From contig JADGRM010000022.1 in the NCBI GenBank assembly GCA_017880945.1, positions 1 through 15,386 of the forward strand: 15,386 nucleotides of DNA. The letters run 5' to 3'. The DNA comes from Gallionella sp. GTDB taxonomy: Bacteria; Pseudomonadota; Gammaproteobacteria; Burkholderiales; Gallionellaceae. A program made the translations under genes and the position numbers. This document shows positions 1 to 5,910 of this stretch, one piece after another; the first letter of the stretch is position 1; each line of letters begins with the position of its first letter. Below the pieces are notes generated by a model. That model worked only from the letters and a program-made list of their open reading frames with translations, was not told the origin of the DNA and ran no database searches.

Positions 1-42
1 TGGAAATAACCACAAATATTTTATGGCACGGTATGTGCTGAA

Positions 43-519
43 ATGTTTTGGCCTGACTTCAACCTTACCAACCACTCTCGGAAAATCATGCGCTCAGAAT
101 CTTACTACCTCAACACGATTGTAAAAACACTCGGAAATGAACTCGATATCGATGTATGCAGTTTGTACACATTGAATCCCAATGGTGATCAACTGGAACT
201 GGTTGCCACCAACGGATTAAGCCAATCCGTCATTGGTGCACGCATGTCGACCAAGCAAGGGTTGACCGGCGTCGTAGCTAGAACGCGCCGCTCCTTATCG
301 GTAAAAAACCCGGAAACCCACCCCAACTATTATCATATTCAGGGTTCTGGAGAAGAAAAATACCAGAGCTACCTGGGCATACCGCTCATCAAAGATATGA
401 GAATGTTTGGCGTGTTAGTCGTACAGACCATCCGGCCAAAATTATTTTTCATGAAAGAGGTCAAGATGCTGCATGAGGCAGGATATCGTGTCCTTGATGT
501 TATCGCCGAAACTGCGTAG
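43..519 (+). CDS. Stand-alone GAF domain protein, PtsP-type
   Basis: This 158-residue protein is almost entirely one GAF domain (about residues 16-155), a small-molecule or signal-sensing fold. The segments DVCSLYTLNPNGDQLELVAT, QGLTGVVARTRR and HPNYYHIQGSGEEKYQSYLG resemble the N-terminal GAF domain of PtsP (enzyme I of the nitrogen phosphotransferase system). Full PtsP continues into phosphohistidine and PEP-binding domains. Here the frame stops directly after the GAF domain, so no phosphotransfer activity is expected. There is no signal peptide or membrane segment, so it is likely cytoplasmic. The frame is closed by a TAA at 7-9. ATG 43 is the longest start, and ATG 88 (MRSESYY) fits the domain edge equally well. 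The neighbour is a convergent AEC permease. The GAF fold is clear; the ligand and partner are unknown. It could be a free-living sensor or a piece of an old ptsP. Confidence 0.8.
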   Translation: MFWPDFNLTNHSRKIMRSESYYLNTIVKTLGNELDIDVCSLYTLNPNGDQLELVATNGLSQSVIGARMSTKQGLTGVVARTRRSLSVKNPETHPNYYHIQGSGEEKYQSYLGIPLIKDMRMFGVLVVQTIRPKLFFMKEVKMLHEAGYRVLDVIAETA

Positions 520-520
520 T

Positions 521-543
521 GCCACCCTTGGACTTACGGTGGC
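521..543. terminator. Short hairpin between convergent genes
   Basis: GCCACC (521-526) pairs with GGTGGC (538-543) around an 11-nt loop, immediately after the GAF gene stop and before the end of the convergent AEC gene. No T-run follows on either strand, so termination is only suggested by position. Confidence 0.3.
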
Positions 544-575
544 CCGCATAAGGGGAGATTAACCCTTTAGCTGAT

Positions 576-1472
576 TCAAAATCCCATCAGCAGCAACCAC
601 AGCGGCAACGTCAGCGCGGACAGCAGCGTGCTCAGCATCACTTGTGCGGCGATTGTGTCGCCGTCGCCGCCCATGCGTTTCGCCAGCACATAAGCCACCG
701 TGGATACCGGCAACGCAGCCAGCAATACCGGGATGTGAAAATACACGCCGCTCAGCCCGAACGCCGAAGCCAGGCTCCATGCGATGGCAGGCAACACCAG
801 CAGCTTTATCGCCACGCCATACCACAGCGTGCCGGGATGGCTGTGCAGCCCCTGCAGGCGTAGTCCCGCGCCGACGGCGACCAGGCCCAGCGGCAGCGAG
901 GCTTCCGACAATAAACCCAGCGTGGAATTGAGCATCGTCGGCAACGGAATACCGGCAAGGCTGAAAGTAATGCCGCCCGCAGTGGCGATGATCAGCGGGT
1001 TGAGCAATATCTCCTTGAGCCAGTGGCTCTCGCTGTGGCGCGCCAGCATCAACACCGAAGCGACGTTGGCGAGGGGCACCATGAAGCCCATCAACAAACT
1101 GATGGCGGCGAGTCCCTCCTGTCCGTGCAATCCCCCGGCAATCGCGAGGCCGACATAGCTGTTGAAGCGGAATGAAGTTTGAAAGGTCGCCGAGTAAACT
1201 TTGGACGGCGCGCGGAACAGGTATTTCGCGATATAGCCCAACACGATACCGGCACACATGAACAGCGTGGCGACGACCAACATCGGCGTCGCGGCGCGCA
1301 GGTCGATCTCGAAATGCGAAAGGGTATTGAACAGCAGCGCGGGGAAGAACACGTAATAGATCAGCCGGTCCATTTGCGGCCAGAAGTCCTCGCGCAGACC
1401 GAACCAGCGGCGCATGGCAACGCCCAGCAGGATCAGCAGGAAGATCGGGATGATGGTTTGCGCGACGGACAT
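576..1472 (-). CDS. AEC (auxin efflux carrier) family permease
   Basis: This 298-residue integral inner-membrane protein has about ten hydrophobic segments. The first (MSVAQTIIPIFLLILLGVAM) is typical of the AEC/malonate-type transporter family, which moves small carboxylates or related solutes. Family-like features include the RRWFGLRE loop after helix 1, FRFNSYVGLAIAGGLHGQEG in the middle and the final ALTLPLWLLLMGF helix. Length is normal for bacterial members (about 300). A GGAG lies 12 nt upstream of the start, so the ribosome site is weak. The substrate cannot be read from sequence. A degraded second copy of this gene's 5' end lies at 5762-5870. The gene stands alone, convergent with the GAF gene. 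Confidence 0.88.
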   Translation of the reverse strand: MSVAQTIIPIFLLILLGVAMRRWFGLREDFWPQMDRLIYYVFFPALLFNTLSHFEIDLRAATPMLVVATLFMCAGIVLGYIAKYLFRAPSKVYSATFQTSFRFNSYVGLAIAGGLHGQEGLAAISLLMGFMVPLANVASVLMLARHSESHWLKEILLNPLIIATAGGITFSLAGIPLPTMLNSTLGLLSEASLPLGLVAVGAGLRLQGLHSHPGTLWYGVAIKLLVLPAIAWSLASAFGLSGVYFHIPVLLAALPVSTVAYVLAKRMGGDGDTIAAQVMLSTLLSALTLPLWLLLMGF

Positions 1473-1525
1473 GGTTGTTCAGCACTCCAAAAGTTTTTTG
1501 CGTTATATGGGGACAGACTGAGCTA

Positions 1526-1557
1526 ACCCGGCATACGTCTTTATTATGTATCCGGGT
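1526..1557. repeat. Hairpin upstream of AEC gene
   Basis: ACCCGG (1526-1531) plus ATAC (1533-1536) pair with GTAT (1548-1551) plus CCGGGT (1552-1557), leaving one bulged C and an 11-nt loop. It is embedded in a wider imperfect palindrome bounded by GGGGACAGACTGAG (from 1510) and AACTCCCC (1568-1575), like the borders of REP-type elements. No T-run follows, so it is more likely a repeat than a terminator. Confidence 0.45.
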
Positions 1558-1575
1558 CTGAGCTGTTAACTCCCC

Positions 1576-1597
1576 GAATTGATGCTGGCCCCATTAG
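1576..1597 (+). repeat. Dispersed repeat, copy 1
   Basis: GAATTGATGCTG followed by GCCCCATTAG. The same pattern recurs at 3787-3808 and 5871-5892, with a more diverged form at 8591-8615. It overlaps the stop codon of the minus-strand coding remnant. Confidence 0.6.
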
Positions 1598-1704
1598 CTG
1601 AGGGAGATGTACTTGATGATCTGGCGCTTGGCCGGGACGATGTTGTTCATGCGGAGCATCGACAATACGTATGTGCCATCGTGTTTGTTCGGAAGTGAAA
1701 TATC
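1594..1704 (-). pseudogene. Possible 3' remnant of a lost gene
   Basis: A 36-codon frame closed by TAA encodes DISLPNKHDGTYVLSMLRMN and then NIVPAKRQIIKYISLS. Its last 18 codons (from ATG AAC AAC ATC GTC CCG) almost all end in G or C, as in the genuine genes here and unlike random spacer. Upstream it is closed by TGA (1708-1710), and no start with a ribosome site is visible. It may be the C-terminal tail of a deleted gene whose stop codon falls inside the dispersed repeat. I do not recognise the family. Confidence 0.25.
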
Positions 1705-1859
1705 GGCTCAAGCTTAACCTAAAGTGTCGAACTATGGGAGGCAGGCGCAACTTCCGGCGCTGGGCTGCGGGTCCTGCGCGGAGCAATGTGTGGAAGCGTA
1801 CAGACCACTGAATCGGTTGTATCGGATGATCCTTTTCCTGCAACGATAGGAAATGAAAA

Positions 1860-2282
1860 ATGAAAATCACCATGAAAAAGCTGCTGTCTGAACTCAACAA
1901 GGATCTGGAATGGGAATACGCGGCGGCTATCCAGTATGTGCAACACGCGGCTGCGATCAACGGCGCTCAATACGATTCCATTCAGAAAGAACTGCTGATC
2001 CACGCCCAGGAGGAAATGCATCATGCCGTCATGATATCCGAGCAGATCGACTTTCTCGGCGGGATACCTACCGTGGATGTGGAAAAGCGCGAGATTTCGG
2101 CGGACAGTGTGAAGATGCTCAAGCAGGATCTATGGGGTGAGGATAACGCCATCACACGCTACAAGGAGCGCATCGGGCAGGCCGAGGAGCTTAAGGAATA
2201 TGGCTTGCGGCGCGTGCTGGAAGATATCCTGATCCAGGAAGAAGAACACAAGCGCGACATCGCCAACGCGCTTGCGAAATAG
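1860..2282 (+). CDS. Ferritin-like diiron protein (bacterioferritin/Dps-like)
   Basis: This 140-residue four-helix-bundle protein is likely cytoplasmic. It shows a ferritin-type diiron set: E19 in LEWEYAAA, E52-x-x-H55 in QEEMHHAVM, E94 in WGEDNA and E127-x-x-H130 in QEEEHKRD. This fits iron oxidation/storage or peroxide protection, as in bacterioferritin and related ferritin-like families. No heme-ligating Met is obvious. It is a little shorter than classic bacterioferritin (about 155-160). AGG at 1848-1850 is well spaced for ATG 1860; ATG 1872 (MKKLLSE) is an alternative. It stands apart from its neighbours, with 223 bases before the next gene. The fold and diiron site are confident. Which ferritin subfamily it belongs to is not. 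Confidence 0.88.
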   Translation: MKITMKKLLSELNKDLEWEYAAAIQYVQHAAAINGAQYDSIQKELLIHAQEEMHHAVMISEQIDFLGGIPTVDVEKREISADSVKMLKQDLWGEDNAITRYKERIGQAEELKEYGLRRVLEDILIQEEEHKRDIANALAK

Positions 2283-2474
2283 CGGGTGCCACTGCCGGAT
2301 AGCTTTCCGGTCGGTGCAGCAGCAGCCGGCTGCATGATATTGTGAGCGGACTTTTCGATCTAAAAGGATCGTCTTCGGATTAATTTTCTTGGACACTTTC
2401 ATTTCATTGTCTCCTCGGGGAAATTATTCGCAGCTGGGCTAACCCTGTCGGGTTGCAGCGTAACGCGCTATGCT

Positions 2475-2503
2475 GTGTTCGCCAAGTACTTCCAAGTTAT
2501 AAT
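2475..2503 (+). promoter_or_regulatory. Possible promoter of the AI-2E-family gene
   Basis: A perfect -10 box TATAAT lies at 2498-2503, with only a weak -35 (GTGTTC, 2475-2480) 17 bases upstream. Transcription would begin near 2510. That excludes the GTG at 2506 as a start on this transcript and favours ATG 2539. Confidence 0.35.
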
Positions 2504-2538
2504 CAGTGACCTTTATCCGAGTCCAGATTCAACCGAAG

Positions 2539-3633
2539 ATGAGCGAACTTGAAACCAGGAAAAATGCTGCTCCGACTGCGGATGACTGGGGTTCACGCAG
2601 CCACGTTCATACACTCTTGCTGATGGCGGTGACCGTCGCCGGGATTTATCTCTGTTACCAGCTGGCCGCACCATTCTTTCCGGCGTTCACTTGGAGCTTG
2701 GCGCTAGCAGTCCTGTTTGCCCCACTCTATCGGTGGCTTGAGCCGAAAGTAAAATACCCCAACCTGGCCGCCACAATCTGCGTTCTGGTGGCCATTCTGA
2801 TCGTGGTTGTGCCAGCGATGTTCGTGGCGGAGCGGATAATTGGTGAAGCCGTCAGGGGCGCGGAAACCATCAAGACTATGGTCGAATCTGGAGAATGGCG
2901 CCGTGCCTACGAGGCCCACCCTCTCATTGCGCCAATCGTCCAGTGGATAGATCAGCAGGTCGATCTGCCGGGACTGATCAATAACGCCACCTCATGGCTG
3001 ACGAGCACCGCCTCTTCTTTTCTTCAGGGATCCGTGCTGCAGTTGACTGGCATTGTTCTGACCTTTTACATATTTTTCTATTTCCTGCGCGACCGGGGCG
3101 CCGCGCTCGAGTGGCTTCGGTTCCTATCGCCACTCCCGGCGGAGGACATGAACCGAATTTTTGACGGTGTCAGTGATACCGTTCATGCGACCGTCTACGG
3201 TACATTTGCCGTCGCCATTGTGCAGGGTACCCTGGGCGGACTGATGTTTTGGTGGCTGGGCTTGTCGGCGCCATTGCTCTGGGGAATTGTGATGGCGCTG
3301 CTTGCCGTGGTGCCGGTGCTGGGTGCCTTTATCATTTGGATTCCTGCGGCCGTCTTTATGGTTTTGGAAGGCAGCGGAGGGAAAGCCCTGCTGCTCATCC
3401 TTTGGGGTACGTTTGTTGTCGGCGGAATCGACAACTTGCTGTATCCGATACTGGTTGGAACCCAGTTGAAAATGCACACTGTTCTCGCGTTTGTTTCTCT
3501 CGTTGGCGGGCTGATTGTTTTCGGTCCATCCGGCCTGATACTGGGTCCCGTGATATTCACAGTCACCAGAATACTCCTGGAAATCTGGAGCAGTCAGAAT
3601 ACGGCCGAAAAAGAAAACGACAAGGCTGGGTAA
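2539..3633 (+). CDS. AI-2E/PerM family membrane transporter
   Basis: This 364-residue polytopic inner-membrane protein (375 if GTG 2506 is used) belongs to the AI-2E/PerM/YdiK family. Two helices at about 20-65 are followed by a third (LAATICVLVAILIVVVPAMF) and then a soluble stretch. A C-terminal cluster of about five helices contains the family hallmarks VVPVLGAFIIWIPAAV, GGIDNLLYPILVG and FGPSGLILGPVI. Members export autoinducer-2 or act as ion/antiporters; the substrate here is unknown. The start is uncertain. GTG 2506 lacks a ribosome site and overlaps a perfect TATAAT, so ATG 2539 was chosen. No partner gene is adjacent: the ferritin-like gene ends 256 bases upstream and the OmpA lipoprotein starts 225 or more bases downstream. 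Confidence 0.88.
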   Translation: MSELETRKNAAPTADDWGSRSHVHTLLLMAVTVAGIYLCYQLAAPFFPAFTWSLALAVLFAPLYRWLEPKVKYPNLAATICVLVAILIVVVPAMFVAERIIGEAVRGAETIKTMVESGEWRRAYEAHPLIAPIVQWIDQQVDLPGLINNATSWLTSTASSFLQGSVLQLTGIVLTFYIFFYFLRDRGAALEWLRFLSPLPAEDMNRIFDGVSDTVHATVYGTFAVAIVQGTLGGLMFWWLGLSAPLLWGIVMALLAVVPVLGAFIIWIPAAVFMVLEGSGGKALLLILWGTFVVGGIDNLLYPILVGTQLKMHTVLAFVSLVGGLIVFGPSGLILGPVIFTVTRILLEIWSSQNTAEKENDKAG

Positions 3634-3786
3634 AGCCAACCTCATTTTTAAGTGATGATCCAGACTCTGCCCAACATAGAAGCCGCCAGCCTGAACAGCA
3701 AGTCTTGATCGACATCTGATCGTCGCAAGGATGGCGGGAGCTGGCAGCATGTTGCGCGGGCTATGAAAACGGAGCACCGAATTTTC

Positions 3787-3808
3787 GAATTGATGCAGAC
3801 CCCATTGA
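3787..3808 (+). repeat. Dispersed repeat, copy 2
   Basis: GAATTGATGCAG followed by ACCCCATTGA, with three differences from copy 1 (1576-1597). It ends inside the -35 box of the putative promoter of the OmpA lipoprotein gene. Confidence 0.6.
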
Positions 3809-3835
3809 CTATTTAATTGGTCAATCCATGATAAC
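3804..3835 (+). promoter_or_regulatory. Promoter with inverted repeat upstream of OmpA lipoprotein
   Basis: TTGACT (3805-3810) is a near-consensus -35. GATAAC (3830-3835) is the best -10, at a long 19-base spacing. ATTGAC (3804-3809) and GTCAAT (3820-3825) form a perfect inverted repeat over the promoter and could be a regulator site. The regulator is not identifiable. Confidence 0.35.
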
Positions 3836-3864
3836 CTAATGCAAGATCAAAGGGGGACATGAAC

Positions 3865-4638
3865 ATGACTACGAAAATTCACATCGTTATTGCCGTTCTA
3901 GCTGCGGGATTAATCACGAGTGGTTGCGTCAGCACCGGCACATTTGAAAAGATGCAAGCAGGGAAAAACGACGAGATCGCGACGCTGCAGCAGCAGAAGG
4001 CTGCCCTGGAAAATCAGAAGATCGCAGTGGAGCAGGACAACGCCGCGTTGAAGCAGCAGATTGCGTCACATGAGCAGCAGAACACGGCCATGCAGGAACA
4101 GGTCGGTTGGCTGGAGCAACAGAAGGCCGCTTTGCTCGCAGCCAGCCAGCAGCGGCAGCAGCAGTACGATGCGCTGGTGCGGGGCCTGTCGAAGGAAGTG
4201 GAGAAGGGCCAGCTCCAGGTGCGGCAGTACAAGGACATGCTGACAGTGGATCTGGCAGAACAGATATTCTTCGACTCAGGCCGGGCGGCGCTTAAGCCAG
4301 GCGGCAAGGAAGTATTGAAAAAGGTCGGCGAGGCACTGAAAGGGTACGAGAACAAAGTCATCCGGGTCGTGGGCCATACGGACAATGTGCCGGTCGCCAA
4401 GTCGCTGCAGAGAACGTTCCCGACCAACTGGGAGCTTTCGGTCGCGCGGGCGACCAACGTGGTCCGCTATCTGCAGGAAGTCGGCATACCTCCCCAGCGC
4501 ATGGTGGCCTCCGGCAGGTCTGAATACGATCCCGTGGCTACGAACGACACATCCGAAGGACGGCAGAAGAACCGCCGCATCGAGATCATGCTGATCGACC
4601 AGAGCCTGGCGAACGAAATGGAAAAGTCGACCAAATGA
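3865..4638 (+). CDS. OmpA-family outer-membrane lipoprotein
   Basis: A short signal peptide ends in the lipobox LITSGC (Cys at residue 21), so the protein is probably lipid-anchored. Residues about 28-118 are Gln-rich heptad-like coiled coil. The C-terminal OmpA/MotB domain binds peptidoglycan: IFFDSGRAALKPGGKEVL, VVGHTDNVPVAK, TNWELSVARATNVVRYL and NDTSEGRQKNRRIEI include the conserved Asp of GHTD and Arg of NRRIEI that contact diaminopimelate. It probably tethers the outer membrane to the cell wall. ATG 3865 lies 8 nt after GGGGG (3852-3856). ATG 3859 would leave only 2 nt, so 3865 was chosen; the longer form adds MN. The next gene is convergent. Confidence 0.92.
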   Translation: MTTKIHIVIAVLAAGLITSGCVSTGTFEKMQAGKNDEIATLQQQKAALENQKIAVEQDNAALKQQIASHEQQNTAMQEQVGWLEQQKAALLAASQQRQQQYDALVRGLSKEVEKGQLQVRQYKDMLTVDLAEQIFFDSGRAALKPGGKEVLKKVGEALKGYENKVIRVVGHTDNVPVAKSLQRTFPTNWELSVARATNVVRYLQEVGIPPQRMVASGRSEYDPVATNDTSEGRQKNRRIEIMLIDQSLANEMEKSTK

Positions 4639-4723
4639 CGCCCGTTACAGCAGCGGGATAATCGAGGTGACCTGGGCTCCGTCCCTAAATCACTGGGTGA
4701 TGCTGGCGCGGACAGTGCTGCTT

Positions 4724-5065
4724 TTAGCTTTGAAGGGCTATCGATGTTTCGGATGTGGTTTTATCAATATCCAGCTGCACTTCACAGTACTCATTGCTTT
4801 CGCTGGTGGAGGTAGGATCGTCCGCACAACTGCAACCACCAAGCACCCCCTGATAAAAGATTCCCGCCTTTACGCGGATGACATTTTCCATCTCGGCAAC
4901 ACTATTGATCATCACGGTAATCGGGGCGGCGGTGACATAGTTGCCGGTTGACAATCCCTGTTGCAGGGGCAGATGGTCGTCACCCAATTGCGCGATCTCC
5001 TGCATAAGGACTGCTTCAAAAGAAGGCGTTCCCCATGCACTCAAAGATTTGCCGAGTCGAATCAT
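4724..5065 (-). CDS. Conserved hypothetical protein with CSC motif
   Basis: This 113-residue protein has no signal peptide or membrane segment and belongs to no family I can name. Visible features are an N-terminal helix-like part (MIRLGKSLSAWGTPSFEAVL), a beta-rich centre (TAAPITVMINSVAEMENVIR) and a cysteine cluster, C78-S-C80 in GGCSCADDPTSTSESNEYC with C94. The clustered Cys and acidic residues suggest a metal or redox site, but this is inference. ATG 5065 is preceded by GAGGAAAG at good spacing; an upstream in-frame ATG at 5110 lacks a ribosome site. It is convergent with the OmpA lipoprotein and lies 182 bases downstream of the ABM-like gene on the same strand. Codon use resembles its neighbours. 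Confidence 0.75.
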   Translation of the reverse strand: MIRLGKSLSAWGTPSFEAVLMQEIAQLGDDHLPLQQGLSTGNYVTAAPITVMINSVAEMENVIRVKAGIFYQGVLGGCSCADDPTSTSESNEYCEVQLDIDKTTSETSIALQS

Positions 5066-5247
5066 CAATCGTGTTCTTTCCTCAATTATTCGATACTGAG
5101 CTGGCCACATTTACTCTATTAGCTATTTACTTCTGGTTTGTTGCGCCGGAAAATTATCCGACCTCGACCTCTTCAGCGCTCTATAATCCATTGCCGCATC
5201 CGCGCGAAGCGGGCTCGCCGAGCCGCTGAAAAATATTCGGGTTTGGT

Positions 5248-5634
5248 TTATTCCGGCACGCCCTGCCACAACATGTCGTAGCCCAATTCCTTGCTGTCCG
5301 TGCACAGCTTGCCCAGCGCCGTGAATTTTTCCTTGAACACTTCGTCCGCATGCGACTTTTCATGTTCCTCGAAAGACTTCCAGTAAGTGACGATAGCGAC
5401 ATGGCTCTCTGCTGCCTTATGCCCGCTCAAAGAGCCTTCATCAGAAACGAAGCCGGAGAACTGGAAAACCTGTCCGGCGACGAAGCCGCCCTTATCCCCG
5501 CCGTAAGTATCTTTAACGACATTGCACATTTCGCCCAACGCCATCTCTACATCTTCCATCGCAACACCGGGCCTGAGTTTGACCGTATTGAAAAGCATTT
5601 TCACGCCGAAAGGGATTGTAATTGGTGTAAACAT
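5248..5634 (-). CDS. ABM-like dimeric alpha/beta-barrel protein
   Basis: This 128-residue cytoplasmic protein has a ferredoxin-like beta-alpha-beta pattern: MLFNTVKLRPGVAMEDVEMA, GGFVAGQVFQFSG, SHVAIVTYWKSFEEHEKSH and LGYDMLWQGVPE. The YWKSFEEHEKSHAD segment resembles antibiotic-biosynthesis-monooxygenase (ABM) and related dimeric alpha/beta-barrel domains. Such proteins include heme- or quinone-oxidising monooxygenases and many of unknown function. The start is well supported: a perfect AGGAGG lies about 7 nt before ATG 5634. Met13 (MLFNTV) is a possible inner start without such a site. An AT-rich 5' spacer and the AEC remnant lie upstream. Fold assignment is moderate; the enzymatic role is unknown. 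Confidence 0.78.
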   Translation of the reverse strand: MFTPITIPFGVKMLFNTVKLRPGVAMEDVEMALGEMCNVVKDTYGGDKGGFVAGQVFQFSGFVSDEGSLSGHKAAESHVAIVTYWKSFEEHEKSHADEVFKEKFTALGKLCTDSKELGYDMLWQGVPE

Positions 5635-5761
5635 AATAATCCTCCTGAATGAATAAATTCTGAACCGGGCTGCCCCGGACCACCATAAATAGCCATGTCA
5701 ATATTGAATAATGTATCCGAAATAAATCTATTTGAACAGACCCCGATAGTTCATCTGATTT

Positions 5762-5870
5762 CAGCGCGACGCCGGCACATATGAACAACGTGGCGACGAT
5801 CAGCAGGGAGACCCGAATGATGGTTTGCGAGACGGACATGCTTGTTCAGCATCCCAAAGATTTTATGCAT
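5762..5870 (-). pseudogene. Remnant of a second AEC permease gene
   Basis: Reading from ATG 5839, 26 codons encode MSVSQTIIRVSLLI joined directly to VATLFICAGVAL. These match residues 1-14 (MSVAQTIIPIFLLI) and 67-78 (VATLFMCAGIVL) of the intact AEC protein at 576-1472, so 52 codons between them are missing. The match continues upstream of the start: 23 of 30 bases agree between 5841-5870 and 1473-1502. It stops where a dispersed repeat begins (5871). After codon 26 similarity is lost. This is a decayed duplicate; no function is expected. Confidence 0.75.
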
Positions 5871-5892
5871 GAATTGATGCTGAACCCGATAG
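5871..5892 (+). repeat. Dispersed repeat, copy 3
   Basis: GAATTGATGCTG followed by AACCCGATAG. It adjoins the AEC remnant directly. A partial look-alike, AACAGACCCCGATAG, lies near 5731-5746 on the other side of the remnant. Confidence 0.55.
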
Positions 5893-5910
5893 CATCCCTG
5901 TGCTCATCTC

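Larger units (their letters stand above)
1473..1859. other. Gene-poor stretch with hairpin, repeat and coding remnant
   Basis: This 387-base gap lies between the divergent AEC and ferritin-like genes. In order it holds the AEC leader, a hairpin (1526-1557), a dispersed repeat (1576-1597) and a short remnant reading frame on the minus strand (1594-1704). After that comes about 150 bases, GC-rich at first, in which I see no gene and no convincing promoter. Longer open frames here lack a start signal and coding character. Confidence 0.6.

Noticed and set aside
559..1485. 308-codon minus-strand frame overlapping the AEC gene
   Set aside because: It is out of frame with the clear AEC permease. 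Its translation is Arg/His/Gly-rich, typical of a shadow frame in GC-rich DNA.
1544..1960. 138-codon minus-strand frame in the gap before the ferritin-like gene
   Set aside because: It starts inside the ferritin-like gene on the opposite strand, shows no domain, and uses a different frame from the G/C-biased remnant.
2322..2333. 12-bp palindrome GCAGCCGGCTGC after the ferritin-like gene
   Set aside because: There is no T-run and no second copy. A GC-rich palindrome of this size is plausible by chance.
2130..2402. 90-codon minus-strand frame with a good GAGGAG ribosome site before ATG 2402
   Set aside because: Its second half is antisense to the conserved helix region of the ferritin-like gene, and the translation has no recognisable domain. 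At most the first part could be an old gene start.
3124..3777. 217-codon minus-strand frame opposite the AI-2E-family gene
   Set aside because: It is antisense to conserved transmembrane segments. Its composition is polar and His/Gln-rich, with no domain.
5195..5225. Strong hairpin around GGCTCGCCGAGCC considered as a terminator for the ABM-like gene
   Set aside because: On the minus strand the T-rich tract comes before the stem rather than after it, so it does not fit a Rho-independent terminator.
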